A stretch of DNA of 32,610 nt. Source: Limnohabitans sp. (GTDB taxonomy: Bacteria > Pseudomonadota > Gammaproteobacteria > Burkholderiales > Burkholderiaceae_C). Below, one piece after another: positions 1 to 8,726 of this stretch. The notes beneath the pieces were generated by a model. The model searched no databases. It was not told the DNA's origin and saw only the letters and a list, made by a program, of their open reading frames with translations. The position numbers and the translations under genes are program-made. The number at the start of each line of letters is the position of its first letter. Within the stretch, counting starts at the first letter, position 1. Location of the stretch: the NCBI GenBank assembly GCA_024642215.1, contig JAHEBO010000002.1, forward strand, positions 1 through 32,610, read 5' to 3'.

Positions 1-2019
1 CCTGTCCAAGCCAATGGCCACTTCAATGCCTGAGATGGGCTGCGTCAACTTGCGAAGAACTTCTTCAATTTGCTTTTGCGTGCGTTGCCGTTCATGTTTG
101 GGTTTTAAGACAATGTTGACGACCGCCTGATTTCGACCCACCAAAAATCCTGCATCACTGCCGCCAATCACGGTCACCACCGTTTCAACTTCAGGCACAG
201 AGCGAATGGCAGACTCAACTTGGGCCAACTTTTCGCTGCTGCGTGGCAAGCTAGACCCCACCGGCAAGCGCATGGTGATTTGAATCAGTCCACGGTCTGT
301 CTGTGGAATGAATTCTGTACCAACCACTTTGGTCAGTAAAAATGCAACCACCAAACTCAACAACGCCCCCCACAACACCAACGCACGATGTGACAGCCTC
401 AATCCTGGAACGAGTTGTAACTTGCGAGTGTCAAAAATCCAGTGAACCAAAGCCTCGTAAGACGCGTGGCATCCCGCCATGAAACGATCGACCCTTGCAA
501 TCAAATAGCCGAGCACGGGCACCCGATCCAAATTGGCGTTGGCGGGCTCTGGCCACACACTTGACAACATTGGATCCAAGGTAAAACTGACCAACAAAGA
601 AATGATCACAGCAACAACCACCGTGATTCCGAATGGAAAAAACAAGCGACCCGTGATGCCATCCATGAAAGCCATCGGCACAAATACAGCACAAATCGCA
701 AAAGTCGTCGCCAAAACGGCCAAGCCAATTTCTTGAGTGCCCTCCAGCGCCGCTTGGACATGCGATTTGCCCATGGCCAAATGCCGCACAATGTTTTCAC
801 GCACCACAATGGCATCGTCCACCAGCAAGCCGATGCACAATGACAAAGCCATCATGGTCATGAAGTTGAGCGTGAATCCAAATGCCTGAACGGCGATGAA
901 ACTGGAAATGACCGAAATGGGCAGTGTCAACCCGGTGATTACTGTACTTCTCCATGACTTCAAGAAAAGCAACACAATGACAACCGTTAGCAAAGCGCCT
1001 TCAATCAGCGTTCTTTGGACGCCCACCAAAGAGGCTTTCACCCAATCGCTGTTCAAGCTGATGGTGCGAATTTCGACATCTGTAGGGATTTGATTTTTGA
1101 GTTCAGCCAAGGCTTCTTTGATACCTTCGCCTGTGCTCACAATGTTGGCATCTTGCTGTTTGAAAACTTCAATGCTGATGGCACGCTGACCGTTGATACG
1201 CGCCAAGGATTCAAGTTCTTTTTCACGCAGGTAAAGATTGCCAAGATCTGCCACAGTCACAGGCAGTCCGCCGCGTTGCTGAACCACGGTGGCATTCAAG
1301 TCCAAGTAATTTTTGGACCGTCCTTCCATGCGCAAAATACCGTCTTGTAAATCGTTGGAAATCAAGCCTATAGGGGCATCCTGATTTTGAGCTTTCAAGG
1401 CATTGGTGATATCTGTGGGTAGAACGCCATTGGCTCTCAACTTCTGTTGATTCAAATCGATTCGAATTTCACGCGTCGCATTGCCTGAAATTTTGATGAA
1501 TGCGATGCCATCAATGCGTTGCAAGCGCCTGACCACTTGCAGTTCGGCCAACATGGACACATCTCGATGCGTCTTCGATTGAGACAGCACCCCAATCACC
1601 GCCACAGGCTCTGAGGCTTCATTGTTGACGCGCAGAACCAATGGGGTTTTGGCATCTTTTGGAAAAGCAGCTTGAACTGCTGCTATTTTGTCCCGCACAT
1701 CTTGCATACCACGGGCCATGTTGGCATTCAAATTGAACTCAACACTGGTTTGACTACGGCCTTCAAATGATCGTGAAGTGATGCGTTTCACCCCAGCAAT
1801 GCCATTGAGTGCTTCTTCAATTTTTTTGGTGATTTCTTCTTCAACCGACTGCGGCGACGCGCCAGGATAAAGAACGTCAACATAGGCAATGGGCAAGTTC
1901 AAATCAGGCAGCTGCTCTACGCCCAACTTGGCATAAGAAAAGATACCCAAGACACACAAGGCAATCATCACCATGACCGCAAAGACAGGCCTTGCAATCG
2001 ATACACGCGTAACCCACAT
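1..2019 (-). CDS. RND-family efflux permease, N-terminal 673 residues (cut by window edge)
   Basis: Inner-membrane proton-driven export pump of the AcrB/HAE-1 class, expected to work with the fusion protein encoded just upstream and an outer-membrane channel not seen here. I translated it from the minus strand; the frame stays open from the ATG at 2019 to base 1, so the C-terminal third or so is missing. Seen: an N-terminal membrane segment after MWVTRVSIARPVF, the periplasmic porter-domain start (YPGASPQSVEEEI), then a block of membrane helices around residues 335-480 carrying the family motif GLLVDDAIVVRENI with the two adjacent Asp residues used in proton relay. A second helix and periplasmic loop (GTEFIPQTDRG) follow near residues 545-575. 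Its ATG shares one base with the stop codon of the fusion-protein gene (TGATG), indicating translational coupling. Substrate cannot be read from the sequence. Confidence 0.93.
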   Translation of the reverse strand, partial: MWVTRVSIARPVFAVMVMIALCVLGIFSYAKLGVEQLPDLNLPIAYVDVLYPGASPQSVEEEITKKIEEALNGIAGVKRITSRSFEGRSQTSVEFNLNANMARGMQDVRDKIAAVQAAFPKDAKTPLVLRVNNEASEPVAVIGVLSQSKTHRDVSMLAELQVVRRLQRIDGIAFIKISGNATREIRIDLNQQKLRANGVLPTDITNALKAQNQDAPIGLISNDLQDGILRMEGRSKNYLDLNATVVQQRGGLPVTVADLGNLYLREKELESLARINGQRAISIEVFKQQDANIVSTGEGIKEALAELKNQIPTDVEIRTISLNSDWVKASLVGVQRTLIEGALLTVVIVLLFLKSWRSTVITGLTLPISVISSFIAVQAFGFTLNFMTMMALSLCIGLLVDDAIVVRENIVRHLAMGKSHVQAALEGTQEIGLAVLATTFAICAVFVPMAFMDGITGRLFFPFGITVVVAVIISLLVSFTLDPMLSSVWPEPANANLDRVPVLGYLIARVDRFMAGCHASYEALVHWIFDTRKLQLVPGLRLSHRALVLWGALLSLVVAFLLTKVVGTEFIPQTDRGLIQITMRLPVGSSLPRSSEKLAQVESAIRSVPEVETVVTVIGGSDAGFLVGRNQAVVNIVLKPKHERQRTQKQIEEVLRKLTQPISGIEVAIGLDR

Positions 2020-3134
2020 CAGCGCTTGACCTCGACCTTGGTGCCTTCTTTCAGGCCCTCAAATCGAAGTGCCAACACGGTGTCTGTGGCGCTCAAACCA
2101 TCCAAGATGTAAACGCGCTGACCCTGTGAATCCTTCATGCCGAGCGTGACCGTCTGACGTTTGATCACACCCTCTTGAATCACCCAGACAATGCTCTTGC
2201 CGCTTTCTTCTTGTACAGCAGTGATCGGCAAGGTCAACCCCTCCTGGTTCAATGCATAGGCGTATTGCGCCATGCCCATCAATCCGGGGCGAAGCATTTG
2301 CAGAGCACTGATAGGCTCTACAGAAAGGTACACCGGCAATGCACGCGATCCTACATCGTTGCCAGGCCCGATGCGATCCAAACGAAGTGTGACGGCCTGG
2401 CTGACGCCTTCAAATTGAACAGGAATACGCAAGCCTGGCTTCAGAAATTGACTTGCAGATGCATCGACTAAGGCTTTGAATTCCATGCGCGCTGGATTGA
2501 CAAGCTGAAGAACTTCTTGTTCAGTCGAAATTTTTTCACCCACGTTGGTCAAGCGACGTGCGACGACTCCCGAAAACGGTGCCGTGATCGCAGCATCTGT
2601 CACTTGTTTTGAATGGGAAATGACAGCCGCTTCGGCTGCTTTCAGCTGGGCTAAACTCGATGCCAAATTGGCTTGAGAAGAAGCCATGGCCGTTTCTGAA
2701 ATAAAACCTTGCCGTGCTAAATCTTGATTGGCTTTGTGCTGCGACAAAGCCAGTTGGTAGGCGCGCTGTGCTGAAATCAAAACAGCTTCACGCTCATCGG
2801 TTCTTGAACTTAAATCACGGGCATCCACTTCAGCAAGCACTTGACCTTTTTGAACGGCTTGACCTTCTGCAACGTTCAAACGGAGCAAGGTGCCCGCAGT
2901 TTTGCTACGCAAAGTGGCGGTTTCAGATGCCACCAAAACCCCCGACATTTCAATCCGTCCAGTAAGTGATTGCAATTGGGGTTGTGTCACCTCTGAGGCT
3001 TGAAATACTTTCACAAGCTCCTCTTTGGCTGAAGGTGCTTTGGCATGCATTTTCTGCCAGTACAAAGCACCACCGCCCAAAGACAGTAGCAAGATCAATG
3101 CGATGAATTGATGGGTGCGAGATTTAAAGTTCAT
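2019..3134 (-). CDS. RND efflux periplasmic adaptor (membrane-fusion protein, HlyD/AcrA type)
   Basis: Periplasmic adaptor that links an RND pump to an outer-membrane channel. The 371-residue protein has an N-terminal membrane anchor (about residues 9-26, FIALILLLSLGGGALYW), and I see no lipobox, so it is probably anchored by this helix. A biotinyl-lipoyl-like half motif lies around residues 75-107 (GTLLRLNVAEGQAVQKGQVLAEVD). An Ala/Gln/Ser-rich alpha-hairpin follows (about 110-185), then the second lipoyl half (ITAPFSGVVARR), a beta-barrel region and a C-terminal membrane-proximal domain. Length and domain order are normal for the family. It starts 16 bases after the decarboxylase stop and overlaps the RND gene by one base, so the three genes could form one transcript. 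No good Shine-Dalgarno precedes the ATG, which again fits coupling to the gene upstream. Confidence 0.92.
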   Translation of the reverse strand: MNFKSRTHQFIALILLLSLGGGALYWQKMHAKAPSAKEELVKVFQASEVTQPQLQSLTGRIEMSGVLVASETATLRSKTAGTLLRLNVAEGQAVQKGQVLAEVDARDLSSRTDEREAVLISAQRAYQLALSQHKANQDLARQGFISETAMASSQANLASSLAQLKAAEAAVISHSKQVTDAAITAPFSGVVARRLTNVGEKISTEQEVLQLVNPARMEFKALVDASASQFLKPGLRIPVQFEGVSQAVTLRLDRIGPGNDVGSRALPVYLSVEPISALQMLRPGLMGMAQYAYALNQEGLTLPITAVQEESGKSIVWVIQEGVIKRQTVTLGMKDSQGQRVYILDGLSATDTVLALRFEGLKEGTKVEVKR

Positions 3135-3150
3135 TCAAGGTCAGAAATGA

Positions 3151-5424
3151 TCAATCAACGCGAACGCAATCGGCGTAGTAACGTTTCACGCCGTCTGCGC
3201 CCTTCTCTTCCACCAAGCCATGAATGTCGGTTTCAAAACCAGGACATTGCAAATTGAACTCGCGTGAGAACTTCAAATAATCCACGATCTTCTTATTGAA
3301 GACTTCGCCGGGCACCAGCAATGGTATGCCTGGAGGATAGGGTGTGACCAAACCCACAGTGATGCGACCTTCCAATTCATCAATGGACACGCGCTCTGTT
3401 TGTCGTCGTGCAATTTGTGCATAGGCATCGGCAGGTGTCATGGCAGGTGTCAAGTCTGACAAATACATCTCAGTGGTCAAACGTGCCACATCGTATTTGG
3501 CGTAAAGGGCGTGGATGTGTTGGCACAAATCACGCAAGCCCATGCGTTCATATTTAGGCTGCTTTTGACAGAACTCCGGCATGATGCGCCACATGGGTTG
3601 GTTGCGGTCGTAATCGTCTTTGAATTGCTGCAATGCAGTTAGCAAAGAATTCCATCGACCTTTTGTAATGCCAATGGTGAACATGATGAAGAAGCTGTAG
3701 AGACCGGTTTTCTCAACCACCACGCCATGCTCCGTCAGGAATTTGGTCAGCACGGAGGCTGGTATGCCAGTCTTGTCAAACTTGCCATCCAAATTCAAAC
3801 CAGGTGTGACGATGGTGGCTTTGATGGGATCCAGCATATTAAAGCCATCGGCCATCTGACCAAAGCCGTGCCACTTGCTGCCTTTTTTGCGCGAGTCGCT
3901 GCGAATGATCCAGTCTTCGGCACGGCCAATGCCTTCATCGACCAAGTTCTCGGGTCCCCAGACTTTGAACCACCAGTCTTTGCCGTACTCGTCGTCAACC
4001 TTTCGCATGGCGCGTCGGAAGTCCAAGGCCTCAGCAATACTTTCTTCCACCAAGGCGGTACCACCGGGCGGCTCCATCATGGCGGCCGCAACGTCGCAGC
4101 TGGCAATGATGCTGTATTGAGGGCTGGTGCTGGTGTGCATCAGGTAGGCCTCATTGAACAAGTGCCTATCGAGCTTGGTGTTTTGGGAATCTTGAATCAG
4201 TACATGGCTGGCTTGGCTGATACCTGCCAACAATTTATGGATGGACTGCGTGGCATAGACCACGGAATTTTTGGGGCGCGCACGTTTTTTCCCCATGGCG
4301 TGGTAAGTGCCATAAAACGGATGGAATGCAGCATGGGGCAACCAAGCCTCGTCGAAGTGCAAGTTTTCAACGTAGCCGTCTAGCATGCCTTTGATGGTTT
4401 CTGTGTTGTACAGGACGCCATCGTAAGTTGACTGCGTCAAGGTCATGACGCGCGGTTTGACCTTCTTGGCATCCACACCTTTGAGCAAGGGGTTGGCTTT
4501 GATCTTGGCTTGAATATTGGTCACTTCAAATTCACTTTGAGGAATGGGACCAATGATGCCGTAATGATTGCGCGTGGGCTTTAAGAAAACAGGGATAGCG
4601 CCCGTCATGATGATGGCGTGCAAAATGGATTTGTGACAGTTGCGATCAACCACCACCACATCACCTGGGGCTACTGTGTGGTGCCACACCATCTTGTTGG
4701 AAGTGCTGGTGCCGTTGGTGACAAAGAAACAATGGTCGGCATTGAAAATGCGCGCGGCATTGCGTTCACTCTCACCAATCGCGCCATTGTGATCCAACAA
4801 TTGGCCCAGCTCTTCAACTGCATTGCAAACGTCTGCACGCAACATGTTCTCACCATAAAACTGATGGTACATCTGACCGACAGGACTCTTTAAAAAAGCA
4901 ACGCCACCAGAATGGCCTGGGCAGTGCCATGAGTATGAGCCGTCTTCTGCATAGTCGAGCAATGCTTTGAAGAATGGGGGCTGCACACCCTCCAAATAAC
5001 TTTTGGCTTCACGAATGATGTGACGCGAAACAAACTCGGGCGTGTCTTCAAACATGTGAATGAAGCCATGCAACTCACGCAAAATATCATTGGGAATATG
5101 ACGAGAGGTTTTTGTTTCTCCGTAAATGTAGATGGGAACATCTGCATTTTTTCGGCGCACTTCTTGAATGAAAGCACGCAAACTCAAAACCGCGGGATCG
5201 AGATCTGGGCCTGGCGTAAATTCTTCATCGTCAATCGACAAAATAAACGCACTGGCGCGAGACTGCTGCTGTGCGAACTGTGACAAGTCACCATAACTGG
5301 TGACACCCAATACTTCAAAGCCTTCGGTTTCTATGGCCTGAGCCAAGGCACGAATGCCCAAGCCTGAGGTGTTCTCAGACCGGTAATCTTCGTCGATGAT
5401 GACAATCGGAAAACGAAATTTCAT
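3151..5424 (-). CDS. Orn/Lys/Arg decarboxylase, AdiA-like (PLP fold type I)
   Basis: Cytoplasmic PLP enzyme that decarboxylates a basic amino acid to the matching polyamine. The 757-residue length, and the sequence I recall for E. coli AdiA (about 755 residues), favour the arginine decarboxylase type over CadA or SpeC/F, but substrate is not proven. Seen: an N-terminal wing domain (residues 1-130), SWHCPGHSGG, VVDRNCHKS, HFDEAW (Asp for the PLP ring nitrogen), and ATQSIHKLLAG with the Schiff-base Lys near residue 397. The C-terminal domain contains TPYPPGIPLLVPGE. The reading frame extends upstream to 5499, but those 25 residues look non-native. ATG 5424 begins MKFRFPIVIIDEDYR, as in homologues, and is preceded by a GGGGCCCC palindrome and AAGGCGG. 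In enterobacteria such enzymes are paired with an amino-acid antiporter; here the next genes are an RND system instead. Confidence 0.9.
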   Translation of the reverse strand: MKFRFPIVIIDEDYRSENTSGLGIRALAQAIETEGFEVLGVTSYGDLSQFAQQQSRASAFILSIDDEEFTPGPDLDPAVLSLRAFIQEVRRKNADVPIYIYGETKTSRHIPNDILRELHGFIHMFEDTPEFVSRHIIREAKSYLEGVQPPFFKALLDYAEDGSYSWHCPGHSGGVAFLKSPVGQMYHQFYGENMLRADVCNAVEELGQLLDHNGAIGESERNAARIFNADHCFFVTNGTSTSNKMVWHHTVAPGDVVVVDRNCHKSILHAIIMTGAIPVFLKPTRNHYGIIGPIPQSEFEVTNIQAKIKANPLLKGVDAKKVKPRVMTLTQSTYDGVLYNTETIKGMLDGYVENLHFDEAWLPHAAFHPFYGTYHAMGKKRARPKNSVVYATQSIHKLLAGISQASHVLIQDSQNTKLDRHLFNEAYLMHTSTSPQYSIIASCDVAAAMMEPPGGTALVEESIAEALDFRRAMRKVDDEYGKDWWFKVWGPENLVDEGIGRAEDWIIRSDSRKKGSKWHGFGQMADGFNMLDPIKATIVTPGLNLDGKFDKTGIPASVLTKFLTEHGVVVEKTGLYSFFIMFTIGITKGRWNSLLTALQQFKDDYDRNQPMWRIMPEFCQKQPKYERMGLRDLCQHIHALYAKYDVARLTTEMYLSDLTPAMTPADAYAQIARRQTERVSIDELEGRITVGLVTPYPPGIPLLVPGEVFNKKIVDYLKFSREFNLQCPGFETDIHGLVEEKGADGVKRYYADCVRVD

Positions 5425-5528
5425 AGGGGCCCCGCCTTGGGTCAAAAAAATTAGACAACAGGGGCGAAGTGTAATGAATAAACGGCCATTCAGATTCAAT
5501 TTGCCACAAGAAACTGCGCCTTAACTGT

Positions 5529-5534
5529 TATACT
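5529..5534 (+). promoter_or_regulatory. Extended -10 promoter of tRNA-Ser
   Basis: TGTTATACT, an extended -10 element (TG-N-TATACT), ends ten bases before the mature tRNA 5' end. No good -35 is present at 16-18 bases, though TTGCCA occurs 22 bases upstream. A G+C-rich discriminator (AGCCGGCTCGG) follows, as in stringently controlled stable-RNA promoters. The call rests on position and match only. Confidence 0.6.
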
Positions 5535-5543
5535 AGCCGGCTC

Positions 5544-5633
5544 GGAGCGGTGGATGAGTGGTTTAAGTCGCACGCCTGGAAAGCGTGTGTGGGTTTATCC
5601 CCACCGCGGGTTCGAATCCCGCCTGCTCCGCCA
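5544..5633 (+). tRNA. tRNA-Ser, anticodon GGA (reads UCC and UCU)
   Basis: The 90-base sequence folds as a class II tRNA. The acceptor arm GGAGCGG pairs with CTGCTCC (one G-T), followed by discriminator G and encoded CCA at 5631-5633. The anticodon stem is CACGC/GCGTG with loop CTGGAAA, so the anticodon is GGA at 5578-5580. The long variable arm (GTGGG...CCCAC) typical of serine tRNAs and the T-arm GCGGG-TTCGAAT-CCCGC are all visible. It has its own promoter upstream and an intrinsic terminator downstream. Confidence 0.97.
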
Positions 5634-5640
5634 AAATCAA

Positions 5641-5675
5641 AACCCCGCTAGAACACTGTTTTAGCGGGGTTTTTC
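5641..5675 (+). terminator. Rho-independent terminator of the tRNA-Ser gene
   Basis: Perfect ten-base stem AACCCCGCTA (5641-5650) with TAGCGGGGTT (5662-5671), an 11-base loop and a run of T through 5674. It begins seven bases after the tRNA CCA. Its 3' arm ends only a few bases before the ATG of the MFS gene. Confidence 0.9.
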
Positions 5676-5678
5676 TGT

Positions 5679-6935
5679 ATGAACATCTTTCGCAGTCCTT
5701 TGTTTCAAATTCCCGGCTACCGGCGAATGTGGCTCTCCATCTTGTTCAGCAATTTGGGAGGGCAAATTACCATGTTGGCCTTGCCGCTCACTTCGGTCTT
5801 TCTGCTGGATGCAAGCCCCACGCAAATGGGTTTGCTGACAGCCATGGAAATTGCTCCCTTTGTTTTATTGTCTTTGCCCGGCGGTGTACTCATTGACCGC
5901 ATGCAAAAACTGCCCCTTTATATTGCAGGTGAAATATTCATGGGGTGTGCATTGCTGCTCATTCCATTGGCTTGGGCATTCGGCATGCTCAACATGCAAC
6001 TGATGTATGGCGTGAGCTTTGCATTGGGCGCTGTTTACACCATTGCAGGCTCTGCATCGCAAATTGTGCTAACCCAATTGGTAGGCCGCGACAAACTGGT
6101 CCAAGCATATTCGCAAAACGCCATTGCAGGTTCTATGGCCGAAGTGCTGGGCCCAGGCTTGGCAGGTATCTTGATCAGGGTCTTCAGCGCACCTCTGGCT
6201 TTGGTCATGGACGCTTTTTTGTTAATTGGGTCTGTGCTGATGCTGCGCGGCATACACATCCAAGAAGTCGTACCGCCTAGGTCAACATGGAAAAATCGAT
6301 CCTTCAAAGACGATCTGATGAAGGGTTTGAACTTTGTGAAATCTCAAAAAATGCTCTTGGAAATGGCAGCCACTGTCGGCGCATGGCAATTTTTTGCGCA
6401 ATTGGCACTTTCCGTTCAAATCATTTTTGCCGTCAAAGACTTGGGTTTAGATGAAACTTTGGTTTCACTCAGTTTTGTGGCCCTCGGCGTAGGTTCTGTA
6501 TTGGGTGGCATGGCAGGTCCCAAGATCTCCATCAAGTTGGGGCCTGGCCCAGCATTGATCTTGGGCGTAGGCATCACATCCATCGGGTGGATCAGTTTGC
6601 TAGCACTTGAAGGCATCTTGCCGAGTCTGTTGTTGTTCTCCTGGATGCTAATTTGTTTCAGCTGGGGGGCGACCCTTTTGTTCGTGAATTTTTTGTCCCT
6701 CAGACAGTCGTTCACGCCCACTGATTTGCTAGGCCGAATGACCACCACCATGCGCTGGCTGATTTTGTTGCCTGCAGGGCCGGGGGCCATTTTGGGCGGA
6801 TGGATGGCAGAGCATTGGGGCATGCGCAGTTCACTGGCAGGCGCAGGCGCAGGAACCTTGTTGGTGGCCTTGATTGCCTACTCAAGACCTTATCTCAAAA
6901 CGCTCAAACAACTGCCACAAGCCATGCACACTTAA
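5679..6935 (+). CDS. MFS transporter, EntS/MFS_3-like exporter
   Basis: Inner-membrane major facilitator protein of 418 residues with about 12 hydrophobic segments. The N-terminus FRSPLFQIPGYRRMWLSILFSNLGGQIT and the loop 2-3 motif GGVLIDRMQK are those of the drug:H+ antiporter-3 / EntS-like group, which exports siderophores or drugs; the substrate here is unknown. The ATG at 5679 is chosen because homologues begin this way. It lies four bases after the T-run of the tRNA terminator, so the only ribosome-binding-like sequence (GCGGGG) is inside the terminator's 3' arm. A later in-frame start (Met17) would delete part of the conserved N-terminus. The stop overlaps by four bases, tail to tail, with the stop of the ABC ATPase gene. 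Confidence 0.88.
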   Translation: MNIFRSPLFQIPGYRRMWLSILFSNLGGQITMLALPLTSVFLLDASPTQMGLLTAMEIAPFVLLSLPGGVLIDRMQKLPLYIAGEIFMGCALLLIPLAWAFGMLNMQLMYGVSFALGAVYTIAGSASQIVLTQLVGRDKLVQAYSQNAIAGSMAEVLGPGLAGILIRVFSAPLALVMDAFLLIGSVLMLRGIHIQEVVPPRSTWKNRSFKDDLMKGLNFVKSQKMLLEMAATVGAWQFFAQLALSVQIIFAVKDLGLDETLVSLSFVALGVGSVLGGMAGPKISIKLGPGPALILGVGITSIGWISLLALEGILPSLLLFSWMLICFSWGATLLFVNFLSLRQSFTPTDLLGRMTTTMRWLILLPAGPGAILGGWMAEHWGMRSSLAGAGAGTLLVALIAYSRPYLKTLKQLPQAMHT

Positions 6936-8701
6936 ACAGCCAAGGCTTCTTGAACCTTGGGTACCGCGGCCAGCAAGGTTTGGGTATAAACGTGCTGAGG
7001 CTGCGCATAAATGCTCGCCGCGTCGCCCTGCTCCACCACCTGACCTTTGTTCATCACCAGCAAGGTGTCCGACATGTATTGGACTACTTCAAGGTCGTGA
7101 GATATAAACAAATAACTCAGCCCCAAATCTTTTTGCAAGTCCTTTAATAAATTCAACACTTGGGCTTGAACAGAAACATCCAAAGCCGATACAGCCTCAT
7201 CCAAAATCACCACTTCGGGCGACAAGCTGAGAGAACGAGCAATGGCAATGCGTTGACGTTGACCTCCAGAAAATTCAAATGGATAGCGCTTAAGCGCTGA
7301 GGCAGGCATGCCAACCTTGTCTAACAAGCTCAACGCGCGTTTTTCCCAATCAGCTGCACCAGATCCAATGCCGTGCAATTGCATCGGCTCGGATAGGATT
7401 TCGCCCACAGTGAAGCGTGGATTAAGGGAGGCATACGGATTTTGAAAAACAATTTGAAGTCGTCGTTTGTACTTTGCAAATTCTTGTTGCGTCATGTCTA
7501 ATAAGTTCTGACCATCAAATAGAACCTTGCCTGCCGACGCCTGATGCAATCTGAGCAAGCAAAGTCCAACCGTTGTTTTGCCAGAACCTGACTCCCCCAC
7601 CAAGCCAACTGTTTGACCTCGTTTCAATTGAAAACTCACGTCCTCAACAGCGACAAAGTCATCCCGTTTGAACCAACCACTCGATCGCTGAAATACTTTT
7701 CGTAAATTTTGCACTTCAAGCAATGCATGTGATTTTGATTCAAGGGTGGGAACGGCCACATGCTTGTGTACCAATTCGGCGGGTGCTTCAGCCACAGATT
7801 GTTCTGCAATCGCCTTCGATTGCCCATTCATCCAATCGTCAATGGTCAATAAACGCTTGCCATGACGTGACACACTGGGTCTACAACTGAGCAAGGCTTT
7901 GGTGTAGGGATCTTGTGGTGCTGAGAAAAGCGAACGAACCGGCCCGGCTTCTCGAACGGTTCCTTTGCGCATCACCACAGCATGGTCAGCCACTTCACTG
8001 ACCAAGCCCAAATCATGCGTGATGAACAACATGGCCATCCTGCGACGCTCTCGGAGCTCAGCCAATAAAAGCATGATTTGGCGTTGCACCGTCACGTCTA
8101 GGGCTGTGGTGGGTTCATCAGCGATCAGTAATTCGGGCTCACATGCCAATGCCATGGCAATCATGACGCGCTGCTGTTGACCACCAGACAATTCATGTGG
8201 GTAAGCGTTGATGCGTCGATGCGGCTCTGGAATGCCCACTTCAGCCAGAAGATCGCAGGCTCGGGCCAAAGACTCTTTGGAAGACATGTGCTTGTGAATC
8301 TGCAGCATTTCTGCCAGTTGAAAACCCACGGTGTACACAGGATTCAAGGACGTCATGGGGTCCTGAAAAATCATGGCAATGCGTGAGCCTCTTATCAATT
8401 GCCATTCAGGGCGCGTCAGATTCAAAAGCGATCGTCCGTCATATTCAATTTTGGAATGAATTGCAACTTTTGCATTTTGCGTTGGCAAAAGCCCCATGAT
8501 GGCCAAGGCACTGACAGACTTACCACTACCAGACTCACCAACCAAGGCAACTGTGCGCTCGCGGGGAATGACAAATGAAACCTCTTCAACCGCCCTGACG
8601 GGCGCTTTAGAGGCACTGATGAAATCAACCGTGAGGTTTTTGACCTCTAGCAAATTGTCAGAAATATTGGCAATGGGTGGGGGGGTACGACGTGTGGCCA
8701 T
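6932..8701 (-). CDS. Peptide ABC transporter ATPase with two fused nucleotide-binding domains
   Basis: Cytoplasmic energy-coupling subunit of an Opp/Dpp-class importer, 589 residues. Both ATP-binding domains of the usual OppD/OppF pair are in one chain, as in E. coli YejF and GsiA. Domain 1: Walker A GESGSGKS at 55-62, Q-loop FQDPMTSLNP, signature LSGGQQQR at 171-178, Walker B LLIADEP near 191-197, and the C-terminal peptide-transporter extension DPYTKALLSCRPS. A poorly conserved linker of about 45 residues follows. Domain 2: Walker A GESGSGKTT from 369, signature FSGGQRQR from 477, Walker B VVILDEA ending near 503. All catalytic motifs are intact in both halves. It is the last gene of the four-gene operon, 25 bases after the second permease. 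No Shine-Dalgarno is obvious at the ATG, so translation may be coupled. Confidence 0.94.
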   Translation of the reverse strand: MATRRTPPPIANISDNLLEVKNLTVDFISASKAPVRAVEEVSFVIPRERTVALVGESGSGKSVSALAIMGLLPTQNAKVAIHSKIEYDGRSLLNLTRPEWQLIRGSRIAMIFQDPMTSLNPVYTVGFQLAEMLQIHKHMSSKESLARACDLLAEVGIPEPHRRINAYPHELSGGQQQRVMIAMALACEPELLIADEPTTALDVTVQRQIMLLLAELRERRRMAMLFITHDLGLVSEVADHAVVMRKGTVREAGPVRSLFSAPQDPYTKALLSCRPSVSRHGKRLLTIDDWMNGQSKAIAEQSVAEAPAELVHKHVAVPTLESKSHALLEVQNLRKVFQRSSGWFKRDDFVAVEDVSFQLKRGQTVGLVGESGSGKTTVGLCLLRLHQASAGKVLFDGQNLLDMTQQEFAKYKRRLQIVFQNPYASLNPRFTVGEILSEPMQLHGIGSGAADWEKRALSLLDKVGMPASALKRYPFEFSGGQRQRIAIARSLSLSPEVVILDEAVSALDVSVQAQVLNLLKDLQKDLGLSYLFISHDLEVVQYMSDTLLVMNKGQVVEQGDAASIYAQPQHVYTQTLLAAVPKVQEALAV

Positions 8702-8726
8702 GATGCAATAAATGTTGAATGTCGTC

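Noticed and set aside
3727..4383. Plus-strand 218-residue open frame opposite the decarboxylase
   Set aside because: It lies opposite conserved catalytic motifs of the decarboxylase and has no recognisable domain or start signal.
5425..5499. N-terminal extension of the decarboxylase frame to 5499
   Set aside because: The 25 added residues (Cys/Phe-rich) do not match the family, while ATG 5424 begins with the conserved N-terminal wing sequence and is preceded by a purine-rich stretch.
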